From Pyrinomonadaceae bacterium (GTDB taxonomy: Bacteria > Acidobacteriota > Blastocatellia > Pyrinomonadales > Pyrinomonadaceae): a stretch of DNA of 32,040 bases. The stretch covers positions 1 through 32,040 of the forward strand of contig JACVRN010000050.1 in assembly GCA_014534425.1 (NCBI GenBank), written 5' to 3'. The notes under the pieces are model-generated. The model was not told the DNA's origin. It did not search any database and saw only the letters and a program-made list of their open reading frames with translations. How positions within the stretch are numbered: the first letter of the stretch is position 1; every line of letters starts with the position of its first letter. Below are positions 1 to 8,511 of this stretch, piece after piece. The position numbers and the translations under genes are program-made.

Positions 1-95
1 ATTCAAACTTCATGTCCACCATAGGCGAAACGCGCGTCATCCCCGAAGACCTCAAGACGACCTACGAAAAACTGCGCGGCCATTTTAAGCTCTAG
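1..95 (+). CDS. C-terminal end of an unidentified protein (partial)
   Basis: An open frame read from base 3 runs for 30 codons to a TAG at 93-95; the gene begins left of the window. The peptide ends in EDLKTTYEKLRGHFKL, a charged, probably helical tail. Most codons end in G or C, as in the confident genes here, which is the main reason to believe it is coding. I do not recognise the family from so short a piece. It converges on the HD phosphohydrolase gene, with 41 bases between the two stop codons. Confidence 0.55.
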   Translation, partial: SNFMSTIGETRVIPEDLKTTYEKLRGHFKL

Positions 96-113
96 AAGGT
101 CAAACCCGCCCGC

Positions 114-127
114 TACCGCAGGCGGTA
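114..127. repeat. Short perfect inverted repeat between convergent genes
   Basis: TACCGC, a two-base loop AG, then GCGGTA, lying in the 41-base gap between two convergent stop codons. It could terminate transcription from either side, but neither side has a good T run. It may equally be a dispersed GC-rich palindrome. Confidence 0.4.
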
Positions 128-136
128 CTGTCCTGT

Positions 137-2542
137 TTATCGCTTGACCGCTTTGCGCTCGATGGCTTCGTCTTCGACTTCGCCGCCGCGATTGATGGGA
201 ATCTCTGCGGTTCTTGAGTAGCTGACGCCGCGCTCTTCTGCGTCTATCTCGGCCTGCGGGAGCGGGGGAAGCGGGCCTGTCATCTGCGGCGGGTTGAAGC
301 CCGGATAGTCTATGCGCGCGTGATAGATGGCTACGAGCGAGGTGGTGATTGATTCGCGTATGGCCGTAATCTCGCGCAGCGTTATGTCGCACTCGTCCAA
401 TTGTCCATCCGAGATGACGGCGTCCACAATCTTGTTGACGATGGAGCGAATACTATCTGGGTCTGGGCGCGCGAGCGAGCGTGCGGCAGCCTCGCAGGAA
501 TCCGCGAGCATCATAATCGCGGCTTCTTTGAACTGCGGCTTAGGCCCTGGATAACGAAACTCCTTCTCGTCGACCTCTTCATTATCGGCGGCCTGCGCCT
601 GCGCTTTACGCAGGAAGAAGTGAAGAGTCCGCGTGCCGTGATGCTGAGGGATGAAATCAGCTATGCGTTTGGGAAGGCCAAGCTCTTTCGCAAGCTTCTG
701 GCCGTAGGTAACGTGGCTGATGATGATGCGTGCGCTGTTGGTCGGACGAAGACGGTCGTGCGGGTTGTCTCCCTGCTGGTTTTCCACAAACATGTGCGGC
801 GCGGCAAGCTTTCCTATGTCGTGATAGAGAGCGCCTATGCGCGCCAGAAGGGGATTGGCTCCGACGGCACGACAAGCCTCTTCGGCCAGTTGGCCTACGG
901 CATGCGAGTGCTGGTTCGTGCCGGGCGCACGCAGAGCAAGTTGTCCTAGCACAGGCAGGTCTGCGTTCGATAGCTCAAGCAGTTTCACGTCCGTCAGAAT
1001 GCCGAAGCCGGATTCGTAAACCGGAAGCTCTCCCGCAGTAAAGACGGCAGTCAAGAGTCCCCCCAGAAGACCGCAGCCTACGGCGAGCAAGATAGTGTTC
1101 AGCTTCAAGGGCTGTTGCGCGAAAGCAAGAAGCGCTACGGCCATGAGCGCGCTCACGGCACCGACAATCAATCCGCCGAGCGTCACGCTCTGTCGCTCGC
1201 GGTAGCGGCGTATGCCGTAAACCGCAGCCGCAGACGAAACCATAGCGTAGAGCGTCATGGGTATGCTTTCGGGCGAAATGAGACTGACGAAGAGCGCTGT
1301 GATGAGACCTGTGACGATTGCCAACTGCGTGTCCAGCAAAAGAGCTACCAAGAGCGCTGCGGAAGCGAAGGGGATTGCAAAGTCCCAGATGGTCGGGTCA
1401 TCGAGAGGCGGACGAACGTTCTTGCTGGCGATGCTGTCGGAGAGCAGAAATCCTACTCTCATCAAAAGCGTCTCGACCACTATGGCGGAGCCTATGAGCG
1501 AGAAAGCCCTGCGCGGCGAAAGCGAAAGATTCTTCACAGTGCCGCGATGCTCGGTGAATTTCCAGGCTATCCAGTAGAGCGCCGCTACTATGAAGAAGAG
1601 TCCTATGATGTGGCTCGCACGCCGCGCCGTGCGACCGTAGGCGCGGATAGCAGACAACTGTGAAAGCGTGTGTTCGTTAACGGTGTCGCCTTCGCGCACG
1701 ACCACTTGATTGCGCTTGAGCGAGATGATGGCGGGCTGAACTTTCCGCGCGGCCTCTTCTCGCCTGTTGTCCGTAGCAATCGCGTCGTAAACCAGATTCG
1801 GCCTGACGAGCGGGACGGTTGCGGAAGCGAGCGCTGCTATCTGTTCCTGCGACCAGCCGGGCAGTCTCGAAAGACGCGAATGAAAATCCTGAAGGACGAC
1901 GGAAAGCGAGCGCATGTTGTCGGGCGGGAGGCGCACGCTCGATTGCACGTTGGGGCTTTGCGCGTTGACGAGCGAAACCTCGCCCTTAATCTGCTCCACA
2001 TCGCGCTCGTCATAAACGTAACCGTCGCCGGTGCTTCTCAAAAGCGCAGTGATGCGCGCGAGGTCGTCAGAGTTAAAGCGCCGGGCGATGATGACGCGCG
2101 CGGCCTCCGGGCTTCCTTTGCCGTTCCATTTGAAATCGGAGGCCGAAGGGTTTCGCGGGTCAACCTGCTTCTGTAAATCCTCCCAGGCGGCGCGAAATTC
2201 GGCGGCGGCCTGTTCGCCTGCGGTCGGGTCGAATTTGAAGACTGGAAGAACCGATTGACGCGCGGCTTCGCGCAGCTTCTCGGTCTCGGTCAAATCCACG
2301 CCCTCTATGTCTGCGGGCGCGATGACGGTTCGCACCACCACGTCGCCGGGCTTGTAAGGCTCTATGCTGACGCGAGAGCGTGTGTTGATTAAGAGAAGCG
2401 TGGTCGTGATAACCAGCAGCAGGAAGCCTATAGCGTAACGCGTGCGGGGCGAGAACCACTTGAATGGACGAACAACGTAACGCGATGCGAACTCTCGCAC
2501 GACGTTGAAACGCGGCTTGAATCTAGGACGACGACTGGACAT
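137..2542 (-). CDS. 7TM-HD family phosphohydrolase (PgpH-like)
   Basis: 801 residues in the layout of the 7TMR-HDED/PgpH family. There is an N-terminal membrane segment at about 37-53, a large extracytoplasmic domain to about 305, a block of seven or so hydrophobic segments from about 315 to 510, and a cytoplasmic HD domain. The HD domain carries HSHAVGQ at 545 and the HD doublet in YHDIGK at 574-575, both expected metal ligands, with QHHGT further on. Characterised PgpH proteins (Listeria) hydrolyse the second messenger c-di-AMP, so a c-di-AMP phosphodiesterase role is likely here but not proven. The C-terminal 60 residues are proline-rich then charged and look disordered. It starts 6 bases after the hflX stop codon, so the two genes are probably one transcript. 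Confidence 0.9.
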   Translation of the reverse strand: MSSRRPRFKPRFNVVREFASRYVVRPFKWFSPRTRYAIGFLLLVITTTLLLINTRSRVSIEPYKPGDVVVRTVIAPADIEGVDLTETEKLREAARQSVLPVFKFDPTAGEQAAAEFRAAWEDLQKQVDPRNPSASDFKWNGKGSPEAARVIIARRFNSDDLARITALLRSTGDGYVYDERDVEQIKGEVSLVNAQSPNVQSSVRLPPDNMRSLSVVLQDFHSRLSRLPGWSQEQIAALASATVPLVRPNLVYDAIATDNRREEAARKVQPAIISLKRNQVVVREGDTVNEHTLSQLSAIRAYGRTARRASHIIGLFFIVAALYWIAWKFTEHRGTVKNLSLSPRRAFSLIGSAIVVETLLMRVGFLLSDSIASKNVRPPLDDPTIWDFAIPFASAALLVALLLDTQLAIVTGLITALFVSLISPESIPMTLYAMVSSAAAVYGIRRYRERQSVTLGGLIVGAVSALMAVALLAFAQQPLKLNTILLAVGCGLLGGLLTAVFTAGELPVYESGFGILTDVKLLELSNADLPVLGQLALRAPGTNQHSHAVGQLAEEACRAVGANPLLARIGALYHDIGKLAAPHMFVENQQGDNPHDRLRPTNSARIIISHVTYGQKLAKELGLPKRIADFIPQHHGTRTLHFFLRKAQAQAADNEEVDEKEFRYPGPKPQFKEAAIMMLADSCEAAARSLARPDPDSIRSIVNKIVDAVISDGQLDECDITLREITAIRESITTSLVAIYHARIDYPGFNPPQMTGPLPPLPQAEIDAEERGVSYSRTAEIPINRGGEVEDEAIERKAVKR

Positions 2543-2548
2543 CCCGTT

Positions 2549-4294
2549 TTAATGTTGCGCGGCGTACTCCGCTTTCTCTTCCTCTTCCGAAGCCGCCTGC
2601 ACGTAGCTCGGCTGCTCGACAAGATTACGCGCCAGCAGTTCTCCTGCGCGCTCTAGAAGCGGGCGCAGAGATTGAGTCTTAAGCGCGGAGACGCTCACGC
2701 ACTCGCGCTCTCCGCCCAAGGTGGCCTGCCGAATAATCGCCTCCATCTCGTCCGGCCCAACCAGGTCTGCTTTATTGAAGACTATGAGGCGAGGAATCTT
2801 GTTGTAATGAAGCTCGTTGAGGATTCTCTCGACCGATTCAAGCTGTTGCAGCCAGCGCGGGTTCGACGCGTCAACCAGCAGAAGCAGCAGGTTGCTTTCG
2901 CTTATCTCTTCGAGCGTGGCGCGGAAGGCGTTGATTAAATCTGGCGGCAGGTCGCGTATGAAACCTACAGTGTCATTGATGATGACTTCCTGCTCGCGCG
3001 GCAGGCGCAGGCGGCGCGAGGTAGGGTCAAGCGTCGCAAACATGCGCTGCTCCGCATGAACTTTGCTCGAAGTGAGCGTGTTGAGCAGCGTGGACTTTCC
3101 GGCGTTCGTATAACCGACGATGGAGATGACCGGAAACTCTCTGCGCGAGCGCTCCTTCCTGCGCTCCTGCCGACGAAGCCCGTGCGCTTTAATCTCTTTC
3201 TCCAGACGGTTGATGCGGTCGCGCACGCGGCGGCGGTCTGTCTCAAGCTTCGTCTCGCCTGGGCCACGGCCACCGATGCCGCCCGCAAGACGTGAGAAGG
3301 CGGAGTCCTGGCCCGCAACCAATCGCGGCAGCAGATACTTCAATTGAGCAAGCTCTACCTGAATCTTACCCTCGCGCGACTGTGCGCGCTGGGCGAAGAT
3401 GTCCAGGATGAGTTGCGAGCGGTCTATCACTTTCAGGTCTGTGGCTTCCGAGAGCGAGCGCACCTGCGCGGGTTGAAGCTCTCGGTCGAAGACAATCAAG
3501 TCCGCGCCAAGTTGGAGCGAGCGCACCAGAAGGTCTTCCAGCTTGCCGCGCCCCAGCACAGTGCGCGGGTCAATCTCCTGCCTGCGCTGAATTATCTCGT
3601 CAAGCACTACGACTCCGGCGGACATCGCCAACTCGCGCAACTCTGCCATAGATTCTTCGGCCTCGCTGATTGAGGTGGTCGTGACGTTGACAAGAATCGT
3701 GCGGTCTCGCGCGTTGGCTCGTCGCGCCGCGCGGCGGTTGCGCGCCATCTCCTCTTCCAGAGAGTTGATGAGCGAAAGAAAATCCACGTCCAGTTGCGAG
3801 GGAATCTGCGGCTCAAGAAAAGCGTAAGGCGCAGCGTGGCTGTCGGCATCAAGCTCCTGGGCAGTAGTCGGCAGCAGATGCGCCGCCCTCACGTAGCCGG
3901 GCAATCCCGTGCGCTCGTCCACGTCCACGGACGCCATCAGGTCAAGGCGCAGGAGCGCAAGGTCTGTCAGGTCGTCCTGCGTCAAATCTTCTCCGCGCAG
4001 GTGCGTGTGCACAAAGCGCAGGCCGCGAAAACGGTCTGCGGCGACGCGCGTGCGTTTCAAATCCGGCAGTTCAATGCGTCGCGCATCGCCCACGATGACA
4101 TATTCGACGTAGCCCTTGCGGTCAATGAGAGCGCCAATCTGTCGGCGCGTTTCAAAAGAGAGTTCCGATAATTGACGCGCGAACTCCGGCGTTACTATCT
4201 GGTGCGGCGAGATGCGGCGCGAGTAGAGCTTTTCTATTCGCCGCAATTGATTCTGCTTTAACCCCTGCGTGTTGCCGTGTATGTTACCGATGAT
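2549..4294 (-). CDS. hflX: GTPase HflX, probably started at an AUC codon
   Basis: HflX is a ribosome-associated GTPase that splits stalled or heat-damaged 70S ribosomes. Visible motifs are the glycine-rich [10 protein letters not shown] segment, the P-loop GYTNAGKST, switch [10 protein letters not shown] and NKADL. An extra N-terminal domain precedes the usual HflX domain, as in other long HflX proteins. The only canonical start in frame is TTG at 4246, but the frame stays open upstream and encodes [19 protein letters not shown], which looks like the normal N-terminus of long HflX proteins. A strong GGAGG lies at 4301-4305, 6 bases before ATC at 4294 and 9 before ATC at 4291. No ATG, GTG or TTG exists between the upstream in-frame stop and 4246. 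I therefore place the start at 4294 (581 residues). The fallback is TTG 4246 (565 residues). Confidence 0.9.
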   Translation of the reverse strand: MIGNIHGNTQGLKQNQLRRIEKLYSRRISPHQIVTPEFARQLSELSFETRRQIGALIDRKGYVEYVIVGDARRIELPDLKRTRVAADRFRGLRFVHTHLRGEDLTQDDLTDLALLRLDLMASVDVDERTGLPGYVRAAHLLPTTAQELDADSHAAPYAFLEPQIPSQLDVDFLSLINSLEEEMARNRRAARRANARDRTILVNVTTTSISEAEESMAELRELAMSAGVVVLDEIIQRRQEIDPRTVLGRGKLEDLLVRSLQLGADLIVFDRELQPAQVRSLSEATDLKVIDRSQLILDIFAQRAQSREGKIQVELAQLKYLLPRLVAGQDSAFSRLAGGIGGRGPGETKLETDRRRVRDRINRLEKEIKAHGLRRQERRKERSRREFPVISIVGYTNAGKSTLLNTLTSSKVHAEQRMFATLDPTSRRLRLPREQEVIINDTVGFIRDLPPDLINAFRATLEEISESNLLLLLVDASNPRWLQQLESVERILNELHYNKIPRLIVFNKADLVGPDEMEAIIRQATLGGERECVSVSALKTQSLRPLLERAGELLARNLVEQPSYVQAASEEEEKAEYAAQH

Positions 4295-4599
4295 TCTTAC
4301 CCTCCGAGAAAAGAGCGCACCGCTCCGCTAAATCTTAAAGACACGTAAGTCTTTAGACTCGTACACGCCATCTTTTGTTTGCCGGCTGTAGAAAGTTACA
4401 GGAAGATTGTAGCGAGCGGGATGTGTCGGACGCTGTGTTGAGCCTTGTTTCTTTGCTCTTTGCGAAAACGCTTCGCTTAGTCGCTTGAGCATCGTACCGT
4501 AGATTTCCGGTCAAGCTCTATGGCCCAATAAATTTTCCGGGCACAAAAGAATCGCTCCCTCTCGAAGAACGCGTTCAGGAGCGGCTTGACATGGCCTGG
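4295..4599 (-). other. Long untranslated leader in front of hflX
   Basis: About 300 bases lie between a likely minus-strand promoter and the hflX start, with no convincing gene on either strand. The leader holds a hairpin with arms TAAAGAC and GTCTTTA and a six-base loop, at about 4335-4354. I cannot assign a known riboswitch. The rest of the gap, 4627-4758, upstream of the beta-propeller gene, shows nothing I can name. Confidence 0.4.
4301..4305 (-). promoter_or_regulatory. Shine-Dalgarno sequence that decides the hflX start
   Basis: GGAGG on the minus strand with 6 bases to the ATC at 4294. It is far too distant from the TTG at 4246 to serve it (54 bases). This is the main evidence for non-canonical initiation. 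Confidence 0.7.
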
Positions 4600-4626
4600 A
4601 TTATACCATAGCGCGCCCAAAGGCAA
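4600..4626 (-). promoter_or_regulatory. Probable hflX promoter with extended -10
   Basis: On the minus strand TGGTATAAT gives a consensus -10 (TATAAT at 4600-4605) with the TG of an extended -10. The best -35 is TTGCCT at 4621-4626 with a 15-base spacer, which is weak. Transcription would start near 4593. Confidence 0.55.
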
Positions 4627-4758
4627 GCAGAAAAAGAGGCGGAATTTTAGGCTCAGATTACAGAGCGCCAAGAGGCATAACGCCAGTTAGACACCGCTCA
4701 TCAGGCCATCGTATGATGAGTAGCTGACAGCTTGATTTTCATGGAAAGGCGGAGGGTG

Positions 4759-5787
4759 ATGAGCGTGGCAGGGCGGATTGTGCGGGTTGATCCGGCGGCG
4801 GGGATTCCGGGCGGAGAAGTCGTCATCGAATGCAGCGATTACGATACCAGTAATCTGAGAGGGTGTTATCCGCTTTTTGGCGCGTCCATAGCGCAGACTG
4901 TCGGTCTCTCTTCGAAGCGTGTGCTGGCAATCGTCCCGGATGCGGGTTTGAGCGGCGAGACGGAAGTGCTGTTGAGCAACGACGGCCAGCTTAGCGCGCC
5001 CGCCAGCTTCATCGTCGGAACAAGGCTCGCGGAAGACCTGCACCCGGTCGCCAATCCTGCCTTTGACCCTGACGACGGATCGCTCTTTGTCACGCGCTCT
5101 GGCTCGCGCGGCCAGCAGATGCCCGTCTCCATCTTTCGCATAGACGCCAACGGCGAGTTGGATGCTTTCTCAGGCGACATCACCAACCCCACGGGCATAG
5201 CCTTTGACCCTTCTGGACAGATGTACGTCTCAAGCCGCTTGGACGGCACCGTCTATCGCATTTCGCACTTCAAAGAACCTTCGGCGTTCGCGCAGAATCT
5301 TGGCGTCGCAACCGGCATCGCTTTTGATTCGGAGGGCATCCTCTACGTGGGCGACCGCACCGGCACCATTTATCGCGTTAACGGCATAGGCGAAGAGAGA
5401 GCCTTCGCGCAGCTTGAGCCGTCCGTCTCCGCTTATCATCTGGCATTCGGCCCCGACCACCAGTTGTACGTCACAGGCCCAACCGTCTCAAGCTACGACA
5501 GTGTTATGCGCGTTGACGAAAACGGCGAGGCGAGCGTCTTTTATCGCGGCCTGGGAAGACCGCAAGGATTGGCCTTCGACCGCGAGGGCAATCTGTACGT
5601 CGCGGCTTCTTTGCGCGGGCGGCGCGGCATAGTTCGCATCTCACCGGACGGAGAAAGAGCGGAGATGGCCGTGGCCGCAATGAACGTCATAGGTCTAGCG
5701 TTCAGCGCCACGGGCGACATGGTCGTCGTCACCACCGAAGCTGTCTACAGTCTGCCGCTTGGCATCTACGGAACACTTTTAAAGTGA
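4759..5787 (+). CDS. IPT/TIG plus NHL/SMP-30-like beta-propeller protein
   Basis: About 342 residues. The first 90 resemble an immunoglobulin-like IPT/TIG domain (starting GRIVRVDPAAGIPGGEVVI). The rest is a run of propeller blades with recurring phrases such as GIAFDPSGQMYVSS, GIAFDSEGILYVGD and GLAFDREGNLYVAA, each followed by a variant of GTVYRI. Such propellers bind ligands or partners or act as lactonases; nothing here fixes a substrate. There is no signal peptide. Possible starts are ATG 4741, ATG 4759 and GTG 4765. GGAGG at 4751-4755 is 3 bases before 4759 and 9 before 4765, so the GTG is a real alternative. It is divergent from hflX. Confidence 0.75.
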   Translation: MSVAGRIVRVDPAAGIPGGEVVIECSDYDTSNLRGCYPLFGASIAQTVGLSSKRVLAIVPDAGLSGETEVLLSNDGQLSAPASFIVGTRLAEDLHPVANPAFDPDDGSLFVTRSGSRGQQMPVSIFRIDANGELDAFSGDITNPTGIAFDPSGQMYVSSRLDGTVYRISHFKEPSAFAQNLGVATGIAFDSEGILYVGDRTGTIYRVNGIGEERAFAQLEPSVSAYHLAFGPDHQLYVTGPTVSSYDSVMRVDENGEASVFYRGLGRPQGLAFDREGNLYVAASLRGRRGIVRISPDGERAEMAVAAMNVIGLAFSATGDMVVVTTEAVYSLPLGIYGTLLK

Positions 5788-5799
5788 GCAGGGAAAATT

Positions 5800-5890
5800 A
5801 ACAGGATGGACAGGAAAAGAAGAAATTGATTCATTTGTTCATTGAATCAATGAACCGATGATTCAATGAATCAATCTCTTCCATCCTGTT
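5800..5890. repeat. 8-base-word hairpin element, copy 1, with 11-base outer arms
   Basis: The core, 5825-5875, is a series of 8-base words of the type TTGATTCA and ATGAATCA forming an imperfect palindrome whose ends are ATTGATTCAT and ATGAATCAAT. It is enclosed by perfect 11-base inverted arms, AACAGGATGGA at 5800-5810 and TCCATCCTGTT at 5880-5890. It lies 12 bases after the stop of the propeller gene. The same family occurs near 10220, 14761 and 18746. Confidence 0.8.
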
Positions 5891-5904
5891 TGAATCCTCT
5901 TATT

Positions 5905-5934
5905 TTGACACTGCCAAAAGCCGCGTGATACTTT
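5905..5934 (+). promoter_or_regulatory. Candidate promoter for the protease-trpS-scp operon
   Basis: TTGACA at 5905-5910, an 18-base spacer and TACTTT at 5929-5934. The -35 is perfect and the -10 is poor (TGATAC at 5926-5931 is an alternative). It is well placed about 40 bases before the site-2 protease start. Confidence 0.45.
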
Positions 5935-5973
5935 TGCATGTTTCGATGAGCCGGATTGAGGCAAGGTATATTC

Positions 5974-6645
5974 ATGGATAGCTCTATTATCGGCCAACTG
6001 ATCATCTACATGGTTGTGCTCGTCTTTGCCATCTCGGCGCACGAGTGCGCTCACGCGTGGATGTCTTACAGATTCGGTGACGATACGGCGCGGCTTCTCG
6101 GGCGCATCACGCTCAACCCTGTCGCGCACACAGACCCCATAGGCACGCTGCTGATTCCCATAATGGGATTCATCTTCGGTCACATGGGAGGCGTGGTGGC
6201 GACGATTCCGCTCATCGGTTGGGGCAAGCCAACGCCCGTCAACCCGCTTCGGTGGCGTAATAAAAATGTTGCCAACGTGATGGTCTCGATTGCGGGCATC
6301 CTGGCAAATCTGATAATCGCCATCTGTGCCTTCACGGTTTTTAAGGTGATGATTAAGACGAACGGGTTCTCTAACATGAACGAATCGTTGGCAGAGCCGC
6401 TCTCGCTCTTTCTGCGCTATTCTCTGTTGATGAACGTTTCGCTGGCGATATTTAACCTGCTACCGTTTCCGCCTCTGGATGGAAGCAAAGTCTTGCAGAC
6501 CTTTCTTCCAGAAAGTATGCAGCCGGCCCTGAGCGTGTTGGAGCAATACGGATTTCTAATCTTGATTGTACTGCTTTACATGGGCTTCTTCAGCATCATC
6601 ATGCGACCGGTGGTAATGGTCATCTCCTATTTGCTCTACCTGTAA
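5974..6645 (+). CDS. Site-2 protease family (M50) membrane metallopeptidase
   Basis: 223 residues, almost all hydrophobic, with four or more membrane segments. The zinc motif HECAH is at 23-27 in the first segment, and the second motif NLLPFPPLDG at 161-170 supplies the metal-binding aspartate. This is the short, PDZ-less bacterial S2P form that cuts within the membrane; its substrates are unknown. I chose ATG 5974 because the HExxH segment then has a normal short lead-in and AAGG lies 7 bases upstream; a TTG at 5956 is also in frame. It is followed 17 bases later by trpS, and the order S2P, trpS, scpA, scpB, rluB is one I recognise from other bacteria. Confidence 0.9.
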   Translation: MDSSIIGQLIIYMVVLVFAISAHECAHAWMSYRFGDDTARLLGRITLNPVAHTDPIGTLLIPIMGFIFGHMGGVVATIPLIGWGKPTPVNPLRWRNKNVANVMVSIAGILANLIIAICAFTVFKVMIKTNGFSNMNESLAEPLSLFLRYSLLMNVSLAIFNLLPFPPLDGSKVLQTFLPESMQPALSVLEQYGFLILIVLLYMGFFSIIMRPVVMVISYLLYL

Positions 6646-6662
6646 TAGAAGTTTGAAATTTC

Positions 6663-7652
6663 ATGCGTAAGAGAATCTTTAGCGGCGCTCAGCCGACCGG
6701 CAATCTTCATATAGGAAATTACATAGGCGCGCTGCGTAACTGGGCCGCGTTGCAGCACGAGTACGACAGCTTCTTCTGCGTAGTCAACCTGCACGCCCTC
6801 ACCGCAACGCAAGACCCCAAGACGCGCAGAGAAAAGACGCGAGAGGTGGCGCGTCTTTACCTTGCCGCAGGCATTGACCCGAAAGTCTCCACGGTCTTCG
6901 TGCAATCGGACGTGCCGGAGCACACGGAGCTAACCTGGATTCTGAACTGCGTGACGCGCATGGGCGAGCTTGAACGCATGACTCAGTTCAAGGAGAAGGC
7001 GCGCAAGCAGAGAGAGAATGCAGGCGTTGGGCTTTTCGATTACCCGGTGCTGATGGCCGCAGACATCCTTCTTTATCAAACAGAGCTTGTGCCCGTGGGG
7101 CAGGATCAGAAGCAGCACTTGGAATTGACGCGCGACATTGCCATGCGCTTTAACCGCGACTACGGCGAAACGTTCCGCGTTCCAGAGCCGTTTATTTCTA
7201 AAGTAGGCGCTCGCATTCTCGCCTTGGACAATCCAGAAAAGAAGATGTCCAAGTCGGATGAGAACGTGAACGGCAGCATCTATCTGACTGACGACGCCGA
7301 TACTATCAGGCGCAAGTTCAAACGCGCCGTGACCGATTCGGGCACAGAGATTCGCTTTGACGAGACACGTCCGGCGATTACGAATCTCTTGACCATCTAC
7401 CAGCTTTTGACGGGCCGCACACGCGAAGAGATTGAAGCGCATTTCGAGGGCAAGGGCTACGCGCAATTGAAGAGTGACCTTGCGGAAGCGACCGTGGAAT
7501 TTTTGACGCCCTTTCAAGAGCGCTTTCGCGGCATCAGCGACGAAGAGCTTGACCGCATCTTTGCGGCAGGGCGCGAGCGCGCATCCGAGGTCGCGCGTGC
7601 GACTATGAAAGACGTGAGGGAGCGCGTGGGAATTGAAGGCGCGCGTATCTGA
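6663..7652 (+). CDS. trpS: Tryptophan--tRNA ligase
   Basis: 329 residues, normal for a bacterial class I TrpRS. It charges tRNA-Trp with tryptophan using ATP. The HIGH-type signature is HIGN at 16-19 after FSGAQPTGNL, and the KMSKS loop is intact at 194-198. QDQKQHLELTRD in the middle is also characteristic of the family. It is second in the operon, 12 bases before scpA. Confidence 0.97.
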   Translation: MRKRIFSGAQPTGNLHIGNYIGALRNWAALQHEYDSFFCVVNLHALTATQDPKTRREKTREVARLYLAAGIDPKVSTVFVQSDVPEHTELTWILNCVTRMGELERMTQFKEKARKQRENAGVGLFDYPVLMAADILLYQTELVPVGQDQKQHLELTRDIAMRFNRDYGETFRVPEPFISKVGARILALDNPEKKMSKSDENVNGSIYLTDDADTIRRKFKRAVTDSGTEIRFDETRPAITNLLTIYQLLTGRTREEIEAHFEGKGYAQLKSDLAEATVEFLTPFQERFRGISDEELDRIFAAGRERASEVARATMKDVRERVGIEGARI

Positions 7653-7664
7653 AGAGAGGCAAAC

Positions 7665-8504
7665 TTGACGGCTAATCCTGAAGAGCTTATGAACGATGTT
7701 GTGGCGGAGACCGCGAAAGATGCGACCGAAGCGCCGCAGACCCTCAAGGTCGCCGGGGCTGTGCCGGAAATCATAGCCGACACAGGCAGCGACGAGCTTA
7801 AAATCGTCATGGGCGAATTCGCGGGGCCGCTCGACCTGCTGCTTTATCTGATAAGACAGGAGCAGGTCAGCGTCTACGACATTCCCGTCGCGCGCATCAC
7901 GGACGAATATCTTCGTTACTTACGTCTCATGCAGGAACTGGACATCGCCATCGCAGGCGATTTTTTAGTGATGGCCGCGACCCTCATAGAGATTAAATCG
8001 AAGATGCTCCTACCGCCCGACCCTCTGGCTCAAACGGAGGACGAGGCTGATGACCCGCGCGCCGAACTCATCAACCAGCTTTTGGAGCACCAGAAATTCA
8101 AAGAGGCGGCGCAGATGCTCTGGTCACGCGCAACCGTCGAGCAGGCCATCTTTCATCGCGCAGAGCTTGAGACGGACAAGAACAACCCTGAAGTCGCGGT
8201 CGGCGTCTTTGACCTCTTGAAAGTCTTTCAGGAGATTCTGGCCCGCCAGAAGGAAGAGATTCTGCTTGAGATTGAGCGCGACGAGATGACTATGGCGGAG
8301 ATGCTTGAGCGACTACGCAACATGGTCATGTCTGCGGGCGAGTTGAATCTCAGAATCTACTTCGAGCGCGCACGCTCCCGGCGCGAGCTTGTGCTGGCGT
8401 TCCTCTCCGTCCTGGAACTGGTGCGAACGACCGAAATATCTTTGATACAGCGCGAGACCTTCGGGGAAATCATAGCGCGCAGCGAGCGGGCCGAAAATAT
8501 TTGA
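7665..8504 (+). CDS. scpA: Segregation and condensation protein A
   Basis: 279 residues. ScpA is the kleisin that bridges SMC heads and binds ScpB in the bacterial condensin complex. The conserved core begins near residue 48 with GPLDLLLYLIRQEQV, followed by the DFLVMAATLIEIKSKMLLP segment, and ends in the winged-helix part. The first 45 residues are an extra acidic, alanine-rich lead. The start is TTG at 7665 with GAGAGG 5 bases upstream; ATG 7689 is possible but has a worse ribosome site. It sits 7 bases before scpB. Confidence 0.93.
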   Translation: MTANPEELMNDVVAETAKDATEAPQTLKVAGAVPEIIADTGSDELKIVMGEFAGPLDLLLYLIRQEQVSVYDIPVARITDEYLRYLRLMQELDIAIAGDFLVMAATLIEIKSKMLLPPDPLAQTEDEADDPRAELINQLLEHQKFKEAAQMLWSRATVEQAIFHRAELETDKNNPEVAVGVFDLLKVFQEILARQKEEILLEIERDEMTMAEMLERLRNMVMSAGELNLRIYFERARSRRELVLAFLSVLELVRTTEISLIQRETFGEIIARSERAENI

Positions 8505-8511
8505 TTGAGCC

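Noticed and set aside
401..949. Plus-strand frame of 182 codons inside the HD phosphohydrolase gene
   Set aside because: Opposite the conserved HD domain; its translation has no recognisable pattern.
4586..4607. TTGACA followed by TATACC on the plus strand
   Set aside because: The spacer is only about 10 bases, too short for a promoter; the minus-strand reading with TGGTATAAT is better.
4477..4671. 64-codon minus-strand frame upstream of hflX
   Set aside because: It covers the likely hflX promoter, has no ribosome site, and its composition is unlike the other genes.
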